A DNA stretch of 64,000 nucleotides from Pedobacter sp. MC2016-24 (GCF_015223055.1 NZ_JADFBX010000001.1:310001-374000); one strand, 5' to 3'; shown: positions 49,829-59,605, numbered from the stretch's first letter. Numbers and translations are program-made. The notes: generated by a model from the letters alone, not told the origin.

Positions 49829-52800
49829 ATGTTTAAAACGATACAAATCATCGTATTGGCTGCGCTTTGCCTAAATTTAACAGCAACAGCACAAAACCAC
49901 AACGCCTCGCCCCCACTAAGAAAACAAACCATACTGGGCAAAGTCAGCTCTGCTACAACTGCAGAAGCTTTACCCAACGCAGCAATCAAAATAGCCACCA
50001 CCAATCAAAGCCTGATCAGCAATAACCAAGGAGAGTTTACCCTAACCCTCGACAATGGCAGTTATAACTTATCCGTATCCTACCTCGGCTACAAAACCAG
50101 CAACATCAACATCCAGGTTCCATTAAAAGAACCACTCATCATCAGCCTACAACCTGATGACAACAAGCTAAAAGAAGTAGAAATCGTCAGTACAGGTTAC
50201 CAGAATATCCCTAAAGAAAGAGCCACAGGGAGTTTTGTCCACATCAATAATGAATTGCTAAACAGGGCCGTTTCTACCAATATATTAGATCGCATCAAAG
50301 ATCAGGTACCTGGCCTCTATTTTCAGGATAGAGATCCTCAAACCACTTCAATCTCCAGATTTCCAAATGCGAAGAATCTCGGGATCACCATTAGGGGAGA
50401 AAGTACCTTTAACGCTTCAAAGCAGCCATTAATTATCCTGGATAATTTTCCTTACGAGGGAGAAATCCGTAACATCAACCCTAACGATGTCGAGAGTATT
50501 ACCATCCTTAAGGACGCTTCGGCAGCTTCAATTTGGGGTGCCAGGTCTGGCAACGGCGTCATTGTAATTACCACAAAAAAGGGAAAAATAAATCAGAAGA
50601 TGAAACTCGACTTTAGCAGTAATGTGACCGTCATTCACAAACCTGACCTGAAATACGCTCCTAATTTTCTGGATTCCGAAAGTTATATAGAGGTTGAACA
50701 ATTTTTATTTGACAAAGGATTTTTCAGCGCCCAATTGAACAATACCACATCATTTCCTACAGTTTCGCCTGCGGTAGAATTGATGGCTAAATATAAAGCA
50801 TCAAACAATGAAACAGACAAAACAAAAATACAAACACAACTTGATGGCTTAAAGCGTATAGATGTGAGAGACGACTATCAAAAAAACGTTTATCAAAACG
50901 CTTTAAATCAGCAGTATTCGCTTGGAATAAGGGGCGGCACCAACAACATGTCCTATACGTTATCTGCTGGTTACGATCACAATACGAACAATCTGATCAG
51001 AAATGGCTACCGCCGTTCATCGATAAACTCATTGTATACCTATAAACCCATTGAGAAACTGGAGTTAACCGCCGGAATTAACTATAGTCAAAATACATCT
51101 TTATTAAACAATGAATTCGCTTATGGAAATAACGTAGCTATAGGTGCTCCTTATGAGAAAATTTACCCTTATGCAAAACTCACCAATGAGGATGGAACTG
51201 CATCTGGTTTGTCTCGTGGCTTCAGGAATTCCTATCTTGATCTGGCCAGAACACGAGGATTTCTGGACTGGTATTATCGTCCGCTGGATGAAATCAGGTT
51301 GGCAGACAATACTGTAAAAATTACCGACCTGCTGGTACAACTAAATTCAAAATATCAGCTTATTCCCCAATTAAGTATCCAGCTAAATTATCAAAAGGAG
51401 CAGCAGCTGATTGATGGCAGAAACAGCCGGACGGTGGAGAGCTATTATTCCCGGGATTTAATCAATAAGTTTAGCACTTACAACCCGGCCACCGGCGCCA
51501 TTACCTACAACCTTCCAAAAGGTGGAATACTTGATCTTGCGCATACCAGCTGGAACCAAAATAACTTAAGAGCACAGTTAAATTACAATCAAAACTTCAG
51601 CAAGCACAACCTGAACGCCATAGCTGGAGCTGAAATCAGAGAACTGATTACAGAGGGCTACAACAGAACATCTTATGGCTATAACGAACAGTTTGGTACG
51701 GCTACAAGTAACCTGAATTTCAATACCTCCTACCCTGTAAACCCTTCTGGATTTGCTAAAATACCCGCTCCAGAAGCTGCAATATATGGCTATACCAGTC
51801 GCTATGTGTCGTATTATATGCTGGGAAGTTACAGTTATGACGATCAGTACATTTTAAACGTCAGCGGACGTAGGGATGGAGCCAACCTATTTGGAGCCCT
51901 GGCCAATGACAAAATTAAGCCTTTATGGTCTGCGGGTCTGGGCTGGAACATAAGTAAAGCTGGTTTCTTTAAAATCAGCTGGATCAATTTATTGCGGTTA
52001 AGGTCCAGCTACGGATTTCAGGGAAACACATATGACAGCGGTACTGCCTACTTAACAGGAATTTATAGCGTAAACTCAGATACAGGTGCTCCTGTAATTA
52101 ATGTAAGTACAGCACCAAATCCAAAACTACAGTGGGAAAAGGTGAGAAACATAAACCTGGGATTGGATTTTGGACTGATGGGAAATAGAATAAATGGTGT
52201 GGTCGAGGTCTATAAAAAGAATGGTCAGGATTTGATTCAACCTACAGAACTTGCCCCGCAAACTGGTTTTAGAACTTACCAGGCCAACACAGCAGGCATG
52301 GAGACAAAAGGCATTGACATTTCCTTGCAAAGCCAGAACACCGTAGGTTCGATTAAATGGAACACAAGCTTCCTGTTTAGTGGCATTAAAGACAAGGTGA
52401 CCAGATACGATGCCGCACGCAGTTCATTAATCAGCATTACGGTCGGCAGACCATTACAATCCATATTTACCTACAAATGGGCAGGTTTAAATCCTGAAAA
52501 TGGAAACCCGATGGGTTATTTAAACGGACAACCAAGTGAAAACTATACGGCTATAAAAAACAATCTCGATCCCGACAGCCTGGTTTTTCATGGTTCTGCT
52601 GTACCTACAATGTATGGAGCTATACGCAATGACATTTCCTACAAAGGATTTACCCTTTCTGTAAACCTGGTATATAGACTGGGCTATGTGTTTAAAAGAC
52701 CTACCACCAGTACAAATTACACAGATATTTTGTTACGCGGACAACATGCAGACTATAAAGCGCGGTGGCAAAAACCTGGTGATGAAAAAAGCACCAATGT

Positions 52801-53095
52801 CCCCTCCTTAATCTATCCGGCAAATGGCAATAGAGATTCTTTTTACCAAAATTCAGAAGTGCTGATTGCATCAGGTAACCACCTCCGCTTGCAGGATGTC
52901 CGCATGAGTTATGATTTTAGTGCTGAACTACTACGAACCATCAAGTTGTCAAAACTTAGCGTCTTCGCCTATGCCAACAACATCGGCATAATCTGGAGGA
53001 AAAATAAGTTTGGAATAGACCCCGCTGCAGTGGGAAGCGCAAGTCTGTATCCAAGTCCATTTTCAATGTCATTTGGTTTAAACGCAAATTTTTAA
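49829..53095 (+). CDS. SusC/RagA TonB-dependent transporter (no STN)
   Basis: 1088 residues. Signal peptide (1-22), carboxypeptidase-regulatory-like domain (about 32-110: I-L-G-K-V-S-S-A-T-T-A-E-A-L-P), plug (about 125-250: D-Q-V-P-G-L-Y-F, P-L-I-I-L-D-N-F-P-Y, S-I-T-I-L-K-D-A-S-A-A-S-I-W-G-A-R-S-G-N-G-V-I) and beta barrel ending S-F-G-L-N-A-N-F. No STN domain, so no FecR signalling. First gene of a SusC-SusD-TlpA operon (5 bp, then 4-bp overlap). Confidence 0.95.
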   Translation: MFKTIQIIVLAALCLNLTATAQNHNASPPLRKQTILGKVSSATTAEALPNAAIKIATTNQSLISNNQGEFTLTLDNGSYNLSVSYLGYKTSNINIQVPLKEPLIISLQPDDNKLKEVEIVSTGYQNIPKERATGSFVHINNELLNRAVSTNILDRIKDQVPGLYFQDRDPQTTSISRFPNAKNLGITIRGESTFNASKQPLIILDNFPYEGEIRNINPNDVESITILKDASAASIWGARSGNGVIVITTKKGKINQKMKLDFSSNVTVIHKPDLKYAPNFLDSESYIEVEQFLFDKGFFSAQLNNTTSFPTVSPAVELMAKYKASNNETDKTKIQTQLDGLKRIDVRDDYQKNVYQNALNQQYSLGIRGGTNNMSYTLSAGYDHNTNNLIRNGYRRSSINSLYTYKPIEKLELTAGINYSQNTSLLNNEFAYGNNVAIGAPYEKIYPYAKLTNEDGTASGLSRGFRNSYLDLARTRGFLDWYYRPLDEIRLADNTVKITDLLVQLNSKYQLIPQLSIQLNYQKEQQLIDGRNSRTVESYYSRDLINKFSTYNPATGAITYNLPKGGILDLAHTSWNQNNLRAQLNYNQNFSKHNLNAIAGAEIRELITEGYNRTSYGYNEQFGTATSNLNFNTSYPVNPSGFAKIPAPEAAIYGYTSRYVSYYMLGSYSYDDQYILNVSGRRDGANLFGALANDKIKPLWSAGLGWNISKAGFFKISWINLLRLRSSYGFQGNTYDSGTAYLTGIYSVNSDTGAPVINVSTAPNPKLQWEKVRNINLGLDFGLMGNRINGVVEVYKKNGQDLIQPTELAPQTGFRTYQANTAGMETKGIDISLQSQNTVGSIKWNTSFLFSGIKDKVTRYDAARSSLISITVGRPLQSIFTYKWAGLNPENGNPMGYLNGQPSENYTAIKNNLDPDSLVFHGSAVPTMYGAIRNDISYKGFTLSVNLVYRLGYVFKRPTTSTNYTDILLRGQHADYKARWQKPGDEKSTNVPSLIYPANGNRDSFYQNSEVLIASGNHLRLQDVRMSYDFSAELLRTIKLSKLSVFAYANNIGIIWRKNKFGIDPAAVGSASLYPSPFSMSFGLNANF

Positions 53096-53099
53096 GAAC

Positions 53100-54500
53100 A
53101 TGAAACAAATTAAAAAATCACAAATACGCATCACAACCGTCATTTTTCTGCTCTGCTGCTTTGCAGCAGGATGCAAAAAACAGAATGAATGGCTGGAATT
53201 GAAAAATAACAAGAGTAGTGTGGTACCTGAAACCCTGGCTGATTTCCAGGCTATCCTGGACAATTCAAATCCTTTTGTCGATTCATATACTACCATCGGC
53301 CAGTTACAGTCGGATGATTTTTACCTCCCTGATGTCAAGTATCTGGCTGCTGGTGAAACCGAGCGCAACCTCTATACCTGGAACAAGGAAATTTGGGGCG
53401 GCAGTGGTGGCTCCACCACCTGGAATGACTTTTTTAAGATCATTGAACTTTCAAATGTAGTATTGGATGGCTTGCAAAAATCAAAGTTTGAAGGTACCGA
53501 ATGTAACAACATTAAAGGCCAGGCCTTATTTCATCGGGCATCTGCATATTATGTACTGGCACAATTATTTTGTAAAGAATATACCGAAACTGCGGGGACA
53601 GATCTGGGTCTTCCGGTTAGACTGACCTCAGACGTAAACATCACCTTACAACGCTCCACCTTATCGGTAACCTATGATCAAATTTTAAATGATTTAAAAC
53701 AAGCAACTGATCTCCTGAATGCATCGCAACCTTTTATACAAAGGCCCAGTCAGGCGGCGGCTTATGCACTCCTGGCAAAGACCTGCCTTCATATGGAAAA
53801 CTATCCTGCAGCGCTTGCCTATGCCACACGTGCAATTGAGTTAAAACCTCAGCTCATGGACTACAACACCGCTAGTTTGGTTAGTCTGAGCAACCAGTTT
53901 CGCTTTACTACACTGGCAAAGGGTAATCCGGAAATTTTATGGTATGCAGAAAGTGTTGCCTTTATAGAGGCCTGTGCAGATCCCTCTGCCGCGGGAATTG
54001 TCTCACCTGAACTTTACCAGCTATATGAAACAGACGATTTGCGAAAGACCTATTTGTTTGCCGAGGAAAATAAGGTTATCAAATTTCGTGGCACTTATAC
54101 GGGCAACTATACCAATTTTTGTGGCCTTGCAATTAATGAGACCTATTTAATCCGGTCTGAATGTTACGCCAGAACGGGCGCTCCAGACAAGGCGATGGAC
54201 GATTTAAACAGCCTGTTGTTAAAAAGATATAAGACCGGGAAATATACACCCAGATTGGCATCAAATACGCAACAGGCTTTAACGATGGTTTTAACAGAAC
54301 GGCGTAAAGAGCTGGCATTTACAGGGAACAGCAGATGGGAAGATTTAAGACGCCTAAACAAGGAGTTGCAGTTTCAAAAAACATTGTCGCGCCAGGTAAA
54401 CGGGCTTTCATTCACCTTAACGCCGAATGACAAACGTTACGTATTGCCAATCCCTTTGGCTGAAATAAGATTAGTGGGCTTACAACAAAACGACAGATGA
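53100..54500 (+). CDS. SusD/RagB-type outer-membrane lipoprotein
   Basis: 466 residues with lipobox F-A-A-G-C (about 21-25) and the SusD helical repeats (R-A-S-A-Y-Y-V-L-A-Q-L-F; A-A-A-Y-A-L-L-A-K). The C-terminal signature E-R-R-K-E-L-A-F-T-G-N-S-R-W-E-D-L-R-R-L is present. Starts 5 bp after SusC and overlaps the next gene by 4 bp. Confidence 0.93.
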   Translation: MKQIKKSQIRITTVIFLLCCFAAGCKKQNEWLELKNNKSSVVPETLADFQAILDNSNPFVDSYTTIGQLQSDDFYLPDVKYLAAGETERNLYTWNKEIWGGSGGSTTWNDFFKIIELSNVVLDGLQKSKFEGTECNNIKGQALFHRASAYYVLAQLFCKEYTETAGTDLGLPVRLTSDVNITLQRSTLSVTYDQILNDLKQATDLLNASQPFIQRPSQAAAYALLAKTCLHMENYPAALAYATRAIELKPQLMDYNTASLVSLSNQFRFTTLAKGNPEILWYAESVAFIEACADPSAAGIVSPELYQLYETDDLRKTYLFAEENKVIKFRGTYTGNYTNFCGLAINETYLIRSECYARTGAPDKAMDDLNSLLLKRYKTGKYTPRLASNTQQALTMVLTERRKELAFTGNSRWEDLRRLNKELQFQKTLSRQVNGLSFTLTPNDKRYVLPIPLAEIRLVGLQQNDR

Positions 54501-56014
54501 TGAACAACAAAAAAAGTATTTTTACTATAATTATGATGGTTTGCCTGCCCCTGATCATTCTGGCAAACACGGATACAACATCCCGGAGCGGAAAGATCAG
54601 TTTAAATATCCGATTTTTAGAATCGAAACCCGGCGATACCCTGACCGTTAAACTGGATGATGTTTTTCATATCCTGAACGGAGACCCGGGAAAAACCTAT
54701 ACTGCAACCCGAGGCGCCGATGGATACTACAGATTTAACATTCCTGTAACGCTTGACCACGGATATTTTACGCTTTCAAAAGCAAGAATTTTAAAAGCTG
54801 GTATTAATGGAGATTTAATTCGAATGTGCAAGCCTCTATTTTGGGAGAAATCTGACAGTATCGACTTCAAAATCAGCTTTAAAGACAGCCCAACGGGTCA
54901 AAACGGCATTTGCGAGTTTACGGGAACTGGCGCGGAGAAATATAATGCTTCGTATAAAATTTCAACGCTTCAAATCCACCAATCGATCTGGAATCATCAG
55001 GACAGCTTGTATAGGAGCTGGAATGGAAACATTTTAGCTTATCCTGAATTCGATTCAGCAACACAGTATACATTAATGCGATTAGATGTTCTAAATACTT
55101 ACGTACACAAGATCAGTAATTTCAGTTATCAGGTGATCAAGGCTGACATCCTTTATGCCGACCCTAATGTGCTGGGAAAGATCAAAACATGGGCGATGAA
55201 CAATGGCGGGAAAAACCTGGATCAAAACCAGCGAAACAAAATCATCAAACACTTCGGGAATTCCTTCGACTACCCCAACAACTACGCTATTGATCCCCTC
55301 GCACTGGCTTATTCACTAAATTATCTGATTCACCTGAACAGAAAGCTACAAGCCGCCTGTTTCCTTAACCAAGAGAAATATGATTTAGAATGGATGTATA
55401 AAACCCTAAAAGGATACCAGGTTAATACTGAAGTAAGGGACATTATGATCATGATGTTGCTGACAAGAATTACATTCAACTCAGAGAATCCTGCTCCTGT
55501 TTACAATGACGCATTAGGATTAATCAAAAATCCAGCCTACGTAAAAATCATAAGCGCATTGTTAAAAGGTGTGCCTGGTGTAAAATTTGGCGAATTCGTT
55601 CTACACGACGCTGATGGAAGAAACAGATCGATATCGGAATTTAAGGGTAAGGTGCTTTTGATTGACATTTGGTATACCGGTTGCGGTGCATGCGCTGATT
55701 TTTACCAGAATGTACTCTCGGCAGTTGAAGAAGAATTAAAAGAAAATCCAAAAGTAAAATTCATCTCTATATCCATTGATCGGGACAAAGAAAGCTGGAG
55801 TAAAAGTGTTCAAGGGGGAAAATACACCTCACTAGACGCGGTAAACCTATATACTGATGGAAAGATGGATAAACATCCCATAATTACCTCCAACAGCATT
55901 TTAAGCTACCCTTCGCTAATCTTATTAGATCAGGAAGGAAAGATTAGATTCTTTAATTCCGAAAACCTGAGGACAAAGTCTACCTTGTTAAAAGCAATTT
56001 ATGCATTGCTCTAA
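54497..56014 (+). CDS. TlpA-type thioredoxin with long N-terminal domain
   Basis: 505 residues starting in the ATGA overlap with SusD. Signal peptide (F-T-I-I-M-M-V-C-L-P-L-I-I-L-A). Residues 30-350 are a long unassigned domain, found in such SusCD-linked proteins. Residues 365-505 form a thioredoxin fold with W-Y-T-G-C-G-A-C near residue 397 and L-S-Y-P-S as cis-Pro. Probable periplasmic reductase linked to the imported substrate. Confidence 0.9.
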   Translation: MMNNKKSIFTIIMMVCLPLIILANTDTTSRSGKISLNIRFLESKPGDTLTVKLDDVFHILNGDPGKTYTATRGADGYYRFNIPVTLDHGYFTLSKARILKAGINGDLIRMCKPLFWEKSDSIDFKISFKDSPTGQNGICEFTGTGAEKYNASYKISTLQIHQSIWNHQDSLYRSWNGNILAYPEFDSATQYTLMRLDVLNTYVHKISNFSYQVIKADILYADPNVLGKIKTWAMNNGGKNLDQNQRNKIIKHFGNSFDYPNNYAIDPLALAYSLNYLIHLNRKLQAACFLNQEKYDLEWMYKTLKGYQVNTEVRDIMIMMLLTRITFNSENPAPVYNDALGLIKNPAYVKIISALLKGVPGVKFGEFVLHDADGRNRSISEFKGKVLLIDIWYTGCGACADFYQNVLSAVEEELKENPKVKFISISIDRDKESWSKSVQGGKYTSLDAVNLYTDGKMDKHPIITSNSILSYPSLILLDQEGKIRFFNSENLRTKSTLLKAIYALL

Positions 56015-56052
56015 ATTTACAACAAAGTTTGATCGTAGCACTTAGCGCTACC

Positions 56053-56082
56053 AAAAAAGAGCCTGGGTCACGATCCAGGCTC
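56053..56082 (-). terminator. Convergent terminator
   Basis: GAGCCTGG (56059-56066) and CCAGGCTC (56075-56082) form an 8-bp stem. On the minus strand TTTTTT (56058-56053) follows, ending the gene at 56097. It also stands 45 bp after the TlpA stop and may stop both. Confidence 0.85.
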
Positions 56083-56096
56083 CCCTAAACAAACAA

Positions 56097-56384
56097 TTAA
56101 AATGCGGCTCTGAAACTCAGAATCGTAATTTTATCCGGATTATTCAGATCAGCTGCAGAAATGGTACCATCTGTTGGAAGCTGGTAATCCCCTACAGTCC
56201 GAATTCGACAAGGTTGCTCGTCGCCGGCAGGGCAGCTAGGAGCACCTGATGAATAATAGTAAACTGTACCTGAACTGTTCACATCAGACAGATATGCATC
56301 TGTCCTCAAATTTTGCGCATTCGTGAATGCGCTGGCGCTTAGGGCAACTGCTGCTACCGCTAAGCCAAAGCATACTTTTTTCAT
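56097..56384 (-). CDS. Small exported Cys-pair protein (DUF6520-like)
   Basis: 95 residues: signal peptide MKKVCFGLAVAAVALSASAF, then D-A-Y-L and V-Y-Y-Y-S-S-G-A-P-S-C-P-A-G-D-E-Q-P-C-R-I with two Cys that can pair. This looks like the small Sphingobacteriaceae exported family (DUF6520 or near it) that usually occurs next to MauE/DoxX genes, as here. Confidence 0.72.
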   Translation of the reverse strand: MKKVCFGLAVAAVALSASAFTNAQNLRTDAYLSDVNSSGTVYYYSSGAPSCPAGDEQPCRIRTVGDYQLPTDGTISAADLNNPDKITILSFRAAF

Positions 56385-56468
56385 AATTATATTTTATAAA
56401 TGGTTAATGTTTCACCATATTTCTTTATCCAGGGTATGGTATTCCCTGCCTTGCAGAAGCAAGCCTCT

Positions 56469-56909
56469 TTATTTCTTATATGTTTTTAAAGTAATGATTG
56501 CCAGTAATAGAAAAATTGAATTAAACCAGATGTGCTGCTGCCAGGAAAGCTTGGAAATAATACCACCGCAACTACAGGGTAGCGAACTTTTACTAACCAG
56601 CATATAGATGATATACGCTAGAAATAGCGCCATTAATATAGTAGAAACCACAAGACCATATTTCTTTGTTGCAGGAACAATCAATATTGCAGCAACCAAC
56701 AATTCTGAGATCGGAACCAGATAGGCAATTACAGCACTATGCTTACCAATTAGCGGGTACTTTGTAAGTACATGCTGAAAAGTATCTATCGTCATCAACT
56801 TGCTTGCGGCTGTATAAACAAACAGCAACACAAAGGAATAAACAATCACCTCAACCAAAATCCCTTTGGCTTTTTTAAGAATTGCTTTCATTTCCAATTG
56901 TGTTTTCAT
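56469..56909 (-). CDS. MauE/DoxX-family redox-associated membrane protein
   Basis: 146 residues with four membrane helices (about 18-36, 58-78, 86-106, 125-142) and the S-L-P-C-S-C-G-G motif on the loop before helix 4, typical of MauE/DoxX-like proteins that pass electrons for disulfide formation. A start at 56891 is possible. It is upstream of the small Cys-pair gene in the same direction, and its likely substrate is such exported Cys proteins. Confidence 0.83.
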   Translation of the reverse strand: MKTQLEMKAILKKAKGILVEVIVYSFVLLFVYTAASKLMTIDTFQHVLTKYPLIGKHSAVIAYLVPISELLVAAILIVPATKKYGLVVSTILMALFLAYIIYMLVSKSSLPCSCGGIISKLSWQQHIWFNSIFLLLAIITLKTYKK

Positions 56910-56996
56910 AGATCAAATATACCTGACCCCAAACCGGTTAAATGTTTCATTTGCGACATTTCACTGTTGCAAATGCAAAAAATACAGCATGGAATT

Positions 56997-57659
56997 TTAT
57001 TTATTCGAGCTCAGTTTTTTTAAGGTGGCCGCCCGGTATTTGGCATAAGCCGTGCTGAATCTGGATCTGCACGTTCCCAGATAATTCGCTATGCAATCGT
57101 TGTTGATCTGAGTTGCTATACCTGGATTATCCTCCAGATAGACCTTGACCCGCTCGTCAAGTGCGAGCTTCAGCAGATGCTGATAATACAAATATTGTTT
57201 TTCCCGTTCTGCCTGAAATTGCCATAAAGCAACATTTAAAATCGGATAATCAACAAGCAGTGATCTCAATGCATGGTAACTCATTTTAAAAATCAGTCCG
57301 TCTGTAAGCATTTGCAGATTTCCTTTTCGATCGCTTTTGTTTAAAAAACTATTGATATCGATCATCACCTCATACTTTTTAAAAATATGGGTAACTACAG
57401 ACTTATTCAAACGGATATCGTAATAAAAATTTAGCGCGAAGCCACTGCAGAGCATCAGTAGATGACCTTCCTCAGCAGCGCCCTCCTCTTCCATAAATTG
57501 GTCCTTTAGCCCATGCACAACCTGGCTATAATGAATTACAGCATCGGATAATCCTTCAGGATTGGTTTTTGTTACCGCTTGAATAAAAGGCATAATGATA
57601 ACCTGAACTATCCTTCGCTGGATTTCTTGTTTAGTTTCACTTGGATCATACTTCAGCAT
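56997..57659 (-). CDS. Crp-like regulator, divergent member
   Basis: 220 residues, related in design to the upstream neighbour: an N-terminal part in place of the cyclic-nucleotide domain and a C-terminal HTH (I-A-T-Q-I-N-N-D-C-I-A-N-Y-L-G-T-C-R-S-R-F-S-T-A). No clear ligand motif (R-x-x-x-A) is visible, so it may have lost cAMP-type binding. Overlaps the first Crp-like gene by 14 bp, so they are co-translated. Confidence 0.72.
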   Translation of the reverse strand: MLKYDPSETKQEIQRRIVQVIIMPFIQAVTKTNPEGLSDAVIHYSQVVHGLKDQFMEEEGAAEEGHLLMLCSGFALNFYYDIRLNKSVVTHIFKKYEVMIDINSFLNKSDRKGNLQMLTDGLIFKMSYHALRSLLVDYPILNVALWQFQAEREKQYLYYQHLLKLALDERVKVYLEDNPGIATQINNDCIANYLGTCRSRFSTAYAKYRAATLKKLSSNK

Positions 57660-58305
57660 CGTCCTCCTCCCTGATTTGCTTTAGGAGCCTGCTATAGGAG
57701 ATTTCCGTCATTTGTAAATAGGAAGAAATCATTTTGTTAGAAAATATTATTTTCGGATTAGGATCTCTAAATTCCGGCCATCTTCTAAAAAATTCTCTCA
57801 CCCGATCTATGCCTAAATAGCTTAAAAGCATATCGCGTTCTTTATATTTGACAGCTTGCTTTGCGATAATCATCCGGTACTGCTGCTCAGTTTCGGGAAA
57901 AAGTACAAAAGCATGTTTAACATCTTCAGCTGAAATCTCCAGCAAGTGCGTATTCGGACAAGCCATTAAAAAACTGGTTGATGGATTTCCAGACATAAAC
58001 TCTTCTGGAAGTACAACGAATTCTCCTTTCTTAAAAAAGAGATTGACGATTTTACGATCACGACAATCTATGAAATAGGCTACTACTGCCCCATCTGTGA
58101 TAAACCACGCCTTGTCGCTGACATCACCAGCCCTTAATATAATGGGACATCCTATGGTATAATGCCCTGTTATGGTACTTCTGAGGTAAGCATGAAATCG
58201 ATCGAAATCCAAAGGCACTTGAGACAAGGCTTCAAACAACTGCCCGAAGCAGGCTGCGTTGACCGCGTCTTTTTTAACAAGTGTACCTTTGGAATTACTT
58301 CTCAT
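57646..58305 (-). CDS. Crp/Fnr-family regulator
   Basis: 219 residues. Cyclic-nucleotide-binding-like beta roll (about 35-130: I-L-R-A-G-D-V-S-D-K-A-W-F-I-T-D-G-A-V-V-A-Y), long helix (Y-R-M-I-I-A-K-Q-A), and HTH at the end (I-I-F-S-N-K-M-I-S-S-Y-L-Q-M-T-E-I-S-Y-S-R-L-L-K-Q-I). The phosphate-binding R is not obvious. First of two overlapping paralogs. Confidence 0.85.
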   Translation of the reverse strand: MRSNSKGTLVKKDAVNAACFGQLFEALSQVPLDFDRFHAYLRSTITGHYTIGCPIILRAGDVSDKAWFITDGAVVAYFIDCRDRKIVNLFFKKGEFVVLPEEFMSGNPSTSFLMACPNTHLLEISAEDVKHAFVLFPETEQQYRMIIAKQAVKYKERDMLLSYLGIDRVREFFRRWPEFRDPNPKIIFSNKMISSYLQMTEISYSRLLKQIREEDDAEV

Positions 58306-59041
58306 AAAAGTAGTATTAGTAATTAATTGGCTAGATTAACAAATTTATTAAATAGTTTTTTGCCAAGTATTTAACATTTGATAAAGATTCCTGTGTTTTT
58401 TTAACTATTCAACAATATCAGAAAAAGACAAATATCACAGAAATTAACTGGTAATTAAGGTAATGAAATCGCTTGTGAGTTGAAGCTTGTCCATAAACAT
58501 TTATTGGGCGCTACCGAGCCTGGTTTTCCGTACACTGGTTTTCCGGACACTGGTCCGAACGTCCCATGTTTTAATTTTGCCATTTTTGTTGTTTTTATTT
58601 ATTTAATTGTTTTTAAAAAGCATTCCAGTTGTAGGACTCTTGCCCCCTTTTGGTCTGGTTTTGTAACCATAGGCCTTACAGTTGGGTAAAACTTTGATTT
58701 CCTTGGAGCGTTATAGGACTCTAGTCCTAGCCGAGTTCTAGGAAACTCCTATGTAACTCCTGTTTGGTATCCTTTTGTTACGAGCCAGACCCCACCCAGA
58801 TCCAGACCAGAATCAAACATGAACCAAATGTATATGGGAAAATCAAAAAAGCAGCTGATTTAAAAATGTGTGACCGGATTTGACCGGATTTGACTGGATT
58901 TGACCGATCAAATGACCGACTTGTCTATCCGATAGGAAAGCTTAGTTACCCGCCAACTGTTATTCCGGGACACAGCCTATTTTTCAGGAAATAATAAAAA
59001 CATTATAGGCCTGGCAATCGTTAATCTTAAAAAGATAAAAA
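58306..59041. other. 736-bp gap with repeats
   Basis: No convincing gene. A plus-strand frame (58480-58689) contains G-F-P-Y-T-G-F-P-D-T-G, coded by a 15-bp repeat (CTGGTTTTCCGTACA at 58520, CTGGTTTTCCGGACA at 58535), but it starts with TTG and has no family. TAGGACT-ct-AGTCCTA (58714-58729) is an inverted repeat. The decamer repeat is listed separately. Confidence 0.5.
58871..58920. repeat. TGACCGGATT decamer repeat
   Basis: TGACCGGATT, TGACCGGATT, TGACTGGATT, TGACCGATCA in exact 10-bp steps (58871-58910), followed by aaTGACCGAC. The 10-bp period puts each copy on nearly the same face of the helix, as in arrays of regulator sites. 120 bp before the small gene 59042. Confidence 0.7.
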
Positions 59042-59230
59042 ATGGAAAATACAAACACCAACGATCAGCAGGAGAACAAACACCCAAAGCCACACGAAGA
59101 TGCTGGTGCAAAAATTGAAACTGTAACTCCCGAGACTGAACAGAAAAAGACCAAAACCACTTCTGATGGGCCAGATCAGGAAAATCAAACGGATCAGAAA
59201 GATGAAAAAGAAGACAAAACCGGCGATTAA
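59042..59230 (+). CDS. Small acidic, disordered protein
   Basis: 62 residues, almost all E, D, K, T, N, Q, P and G: M-E-N-T-N-T-N-D-Q-Q-E-N-K-H. No hydrophobic core. Similar in style to the protein at 63482-63700. The coding frame is supported by the ATG after an A-rich stretch and a poor antisense frame. Function unknown. Confidence 0.6.
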   Translation: MENTNTNDQQENKHPKPHEDAGAKIETVTPETEQKKTKTTSDGPDQENQTDQKDEKEDKTGD

Positions 59231-59306
59231 TTGTTTAACCCGATCCATTGTTTTATAACAAAACAAAAAGACACCTGGAATTGGTCATTTACACAAATGG
59301 AACATC

Positions 59307-59573
59307 ATGTGCAATTTCACAATTGAATACCCAAAATCAAAAGACGAAATGATTCAGCAGCTACAAATCGCTATCGAATCTCAGACTAACGGACTATTTG
59401 AAGGTGACACTACAAGCGGACTATTCTCCTTTACCGCCAAAGGTTTTGAACTGGCAGGGAATTATCAAATCAATGGAGATCTTGTTGACCTGAACATCAC
59501 CAAAAAACCATGGCTGTTGTCCTGTAAAAGGATCGAGACAGAGATCAGGACTTACATTGAAAAAGCAGAATAG
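59307..59573 (+). CDS. Small protein, PHA-system-like fold
   Basis: 88 residues: N-terminal helix D-E-M-I-Q-Q-L-Q-I-A-I, then F-E-G-D-T-T-S-G-L-F-S-F-T-A-K-G-F-E-L-A-G-N-Y-Q-I and V-D-L-N-I-T-K-K-P-W-L-L-S-C-K-R-I-E-T-E-I. The order resembles the putative polyhydroxyalkanoate-system proteins (COG-type PHA_gran_rgn). This is a weak, memory-based match. Confidence 0.6.
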   Translation: MCNFTIEYPKSKDEMIQQLQIAIESQTNGLFEGDTTSGLFSFTAKGFELAGNYQINGDLVDLNITKKPWLLSCKRIETEIRTYIEKAE

Positions 59574-59605
59574 CCCTGAAACAACAATTTACCTTAAACC
59601 TTCCA

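Noticed and set aside
58480..58689. 69-codon frame with GFPYT/GFPDT repeat as a gene
   Set aside because: TTG start, no relative, no ribosome-site or promoter support; the repeat alone does not prove coding.
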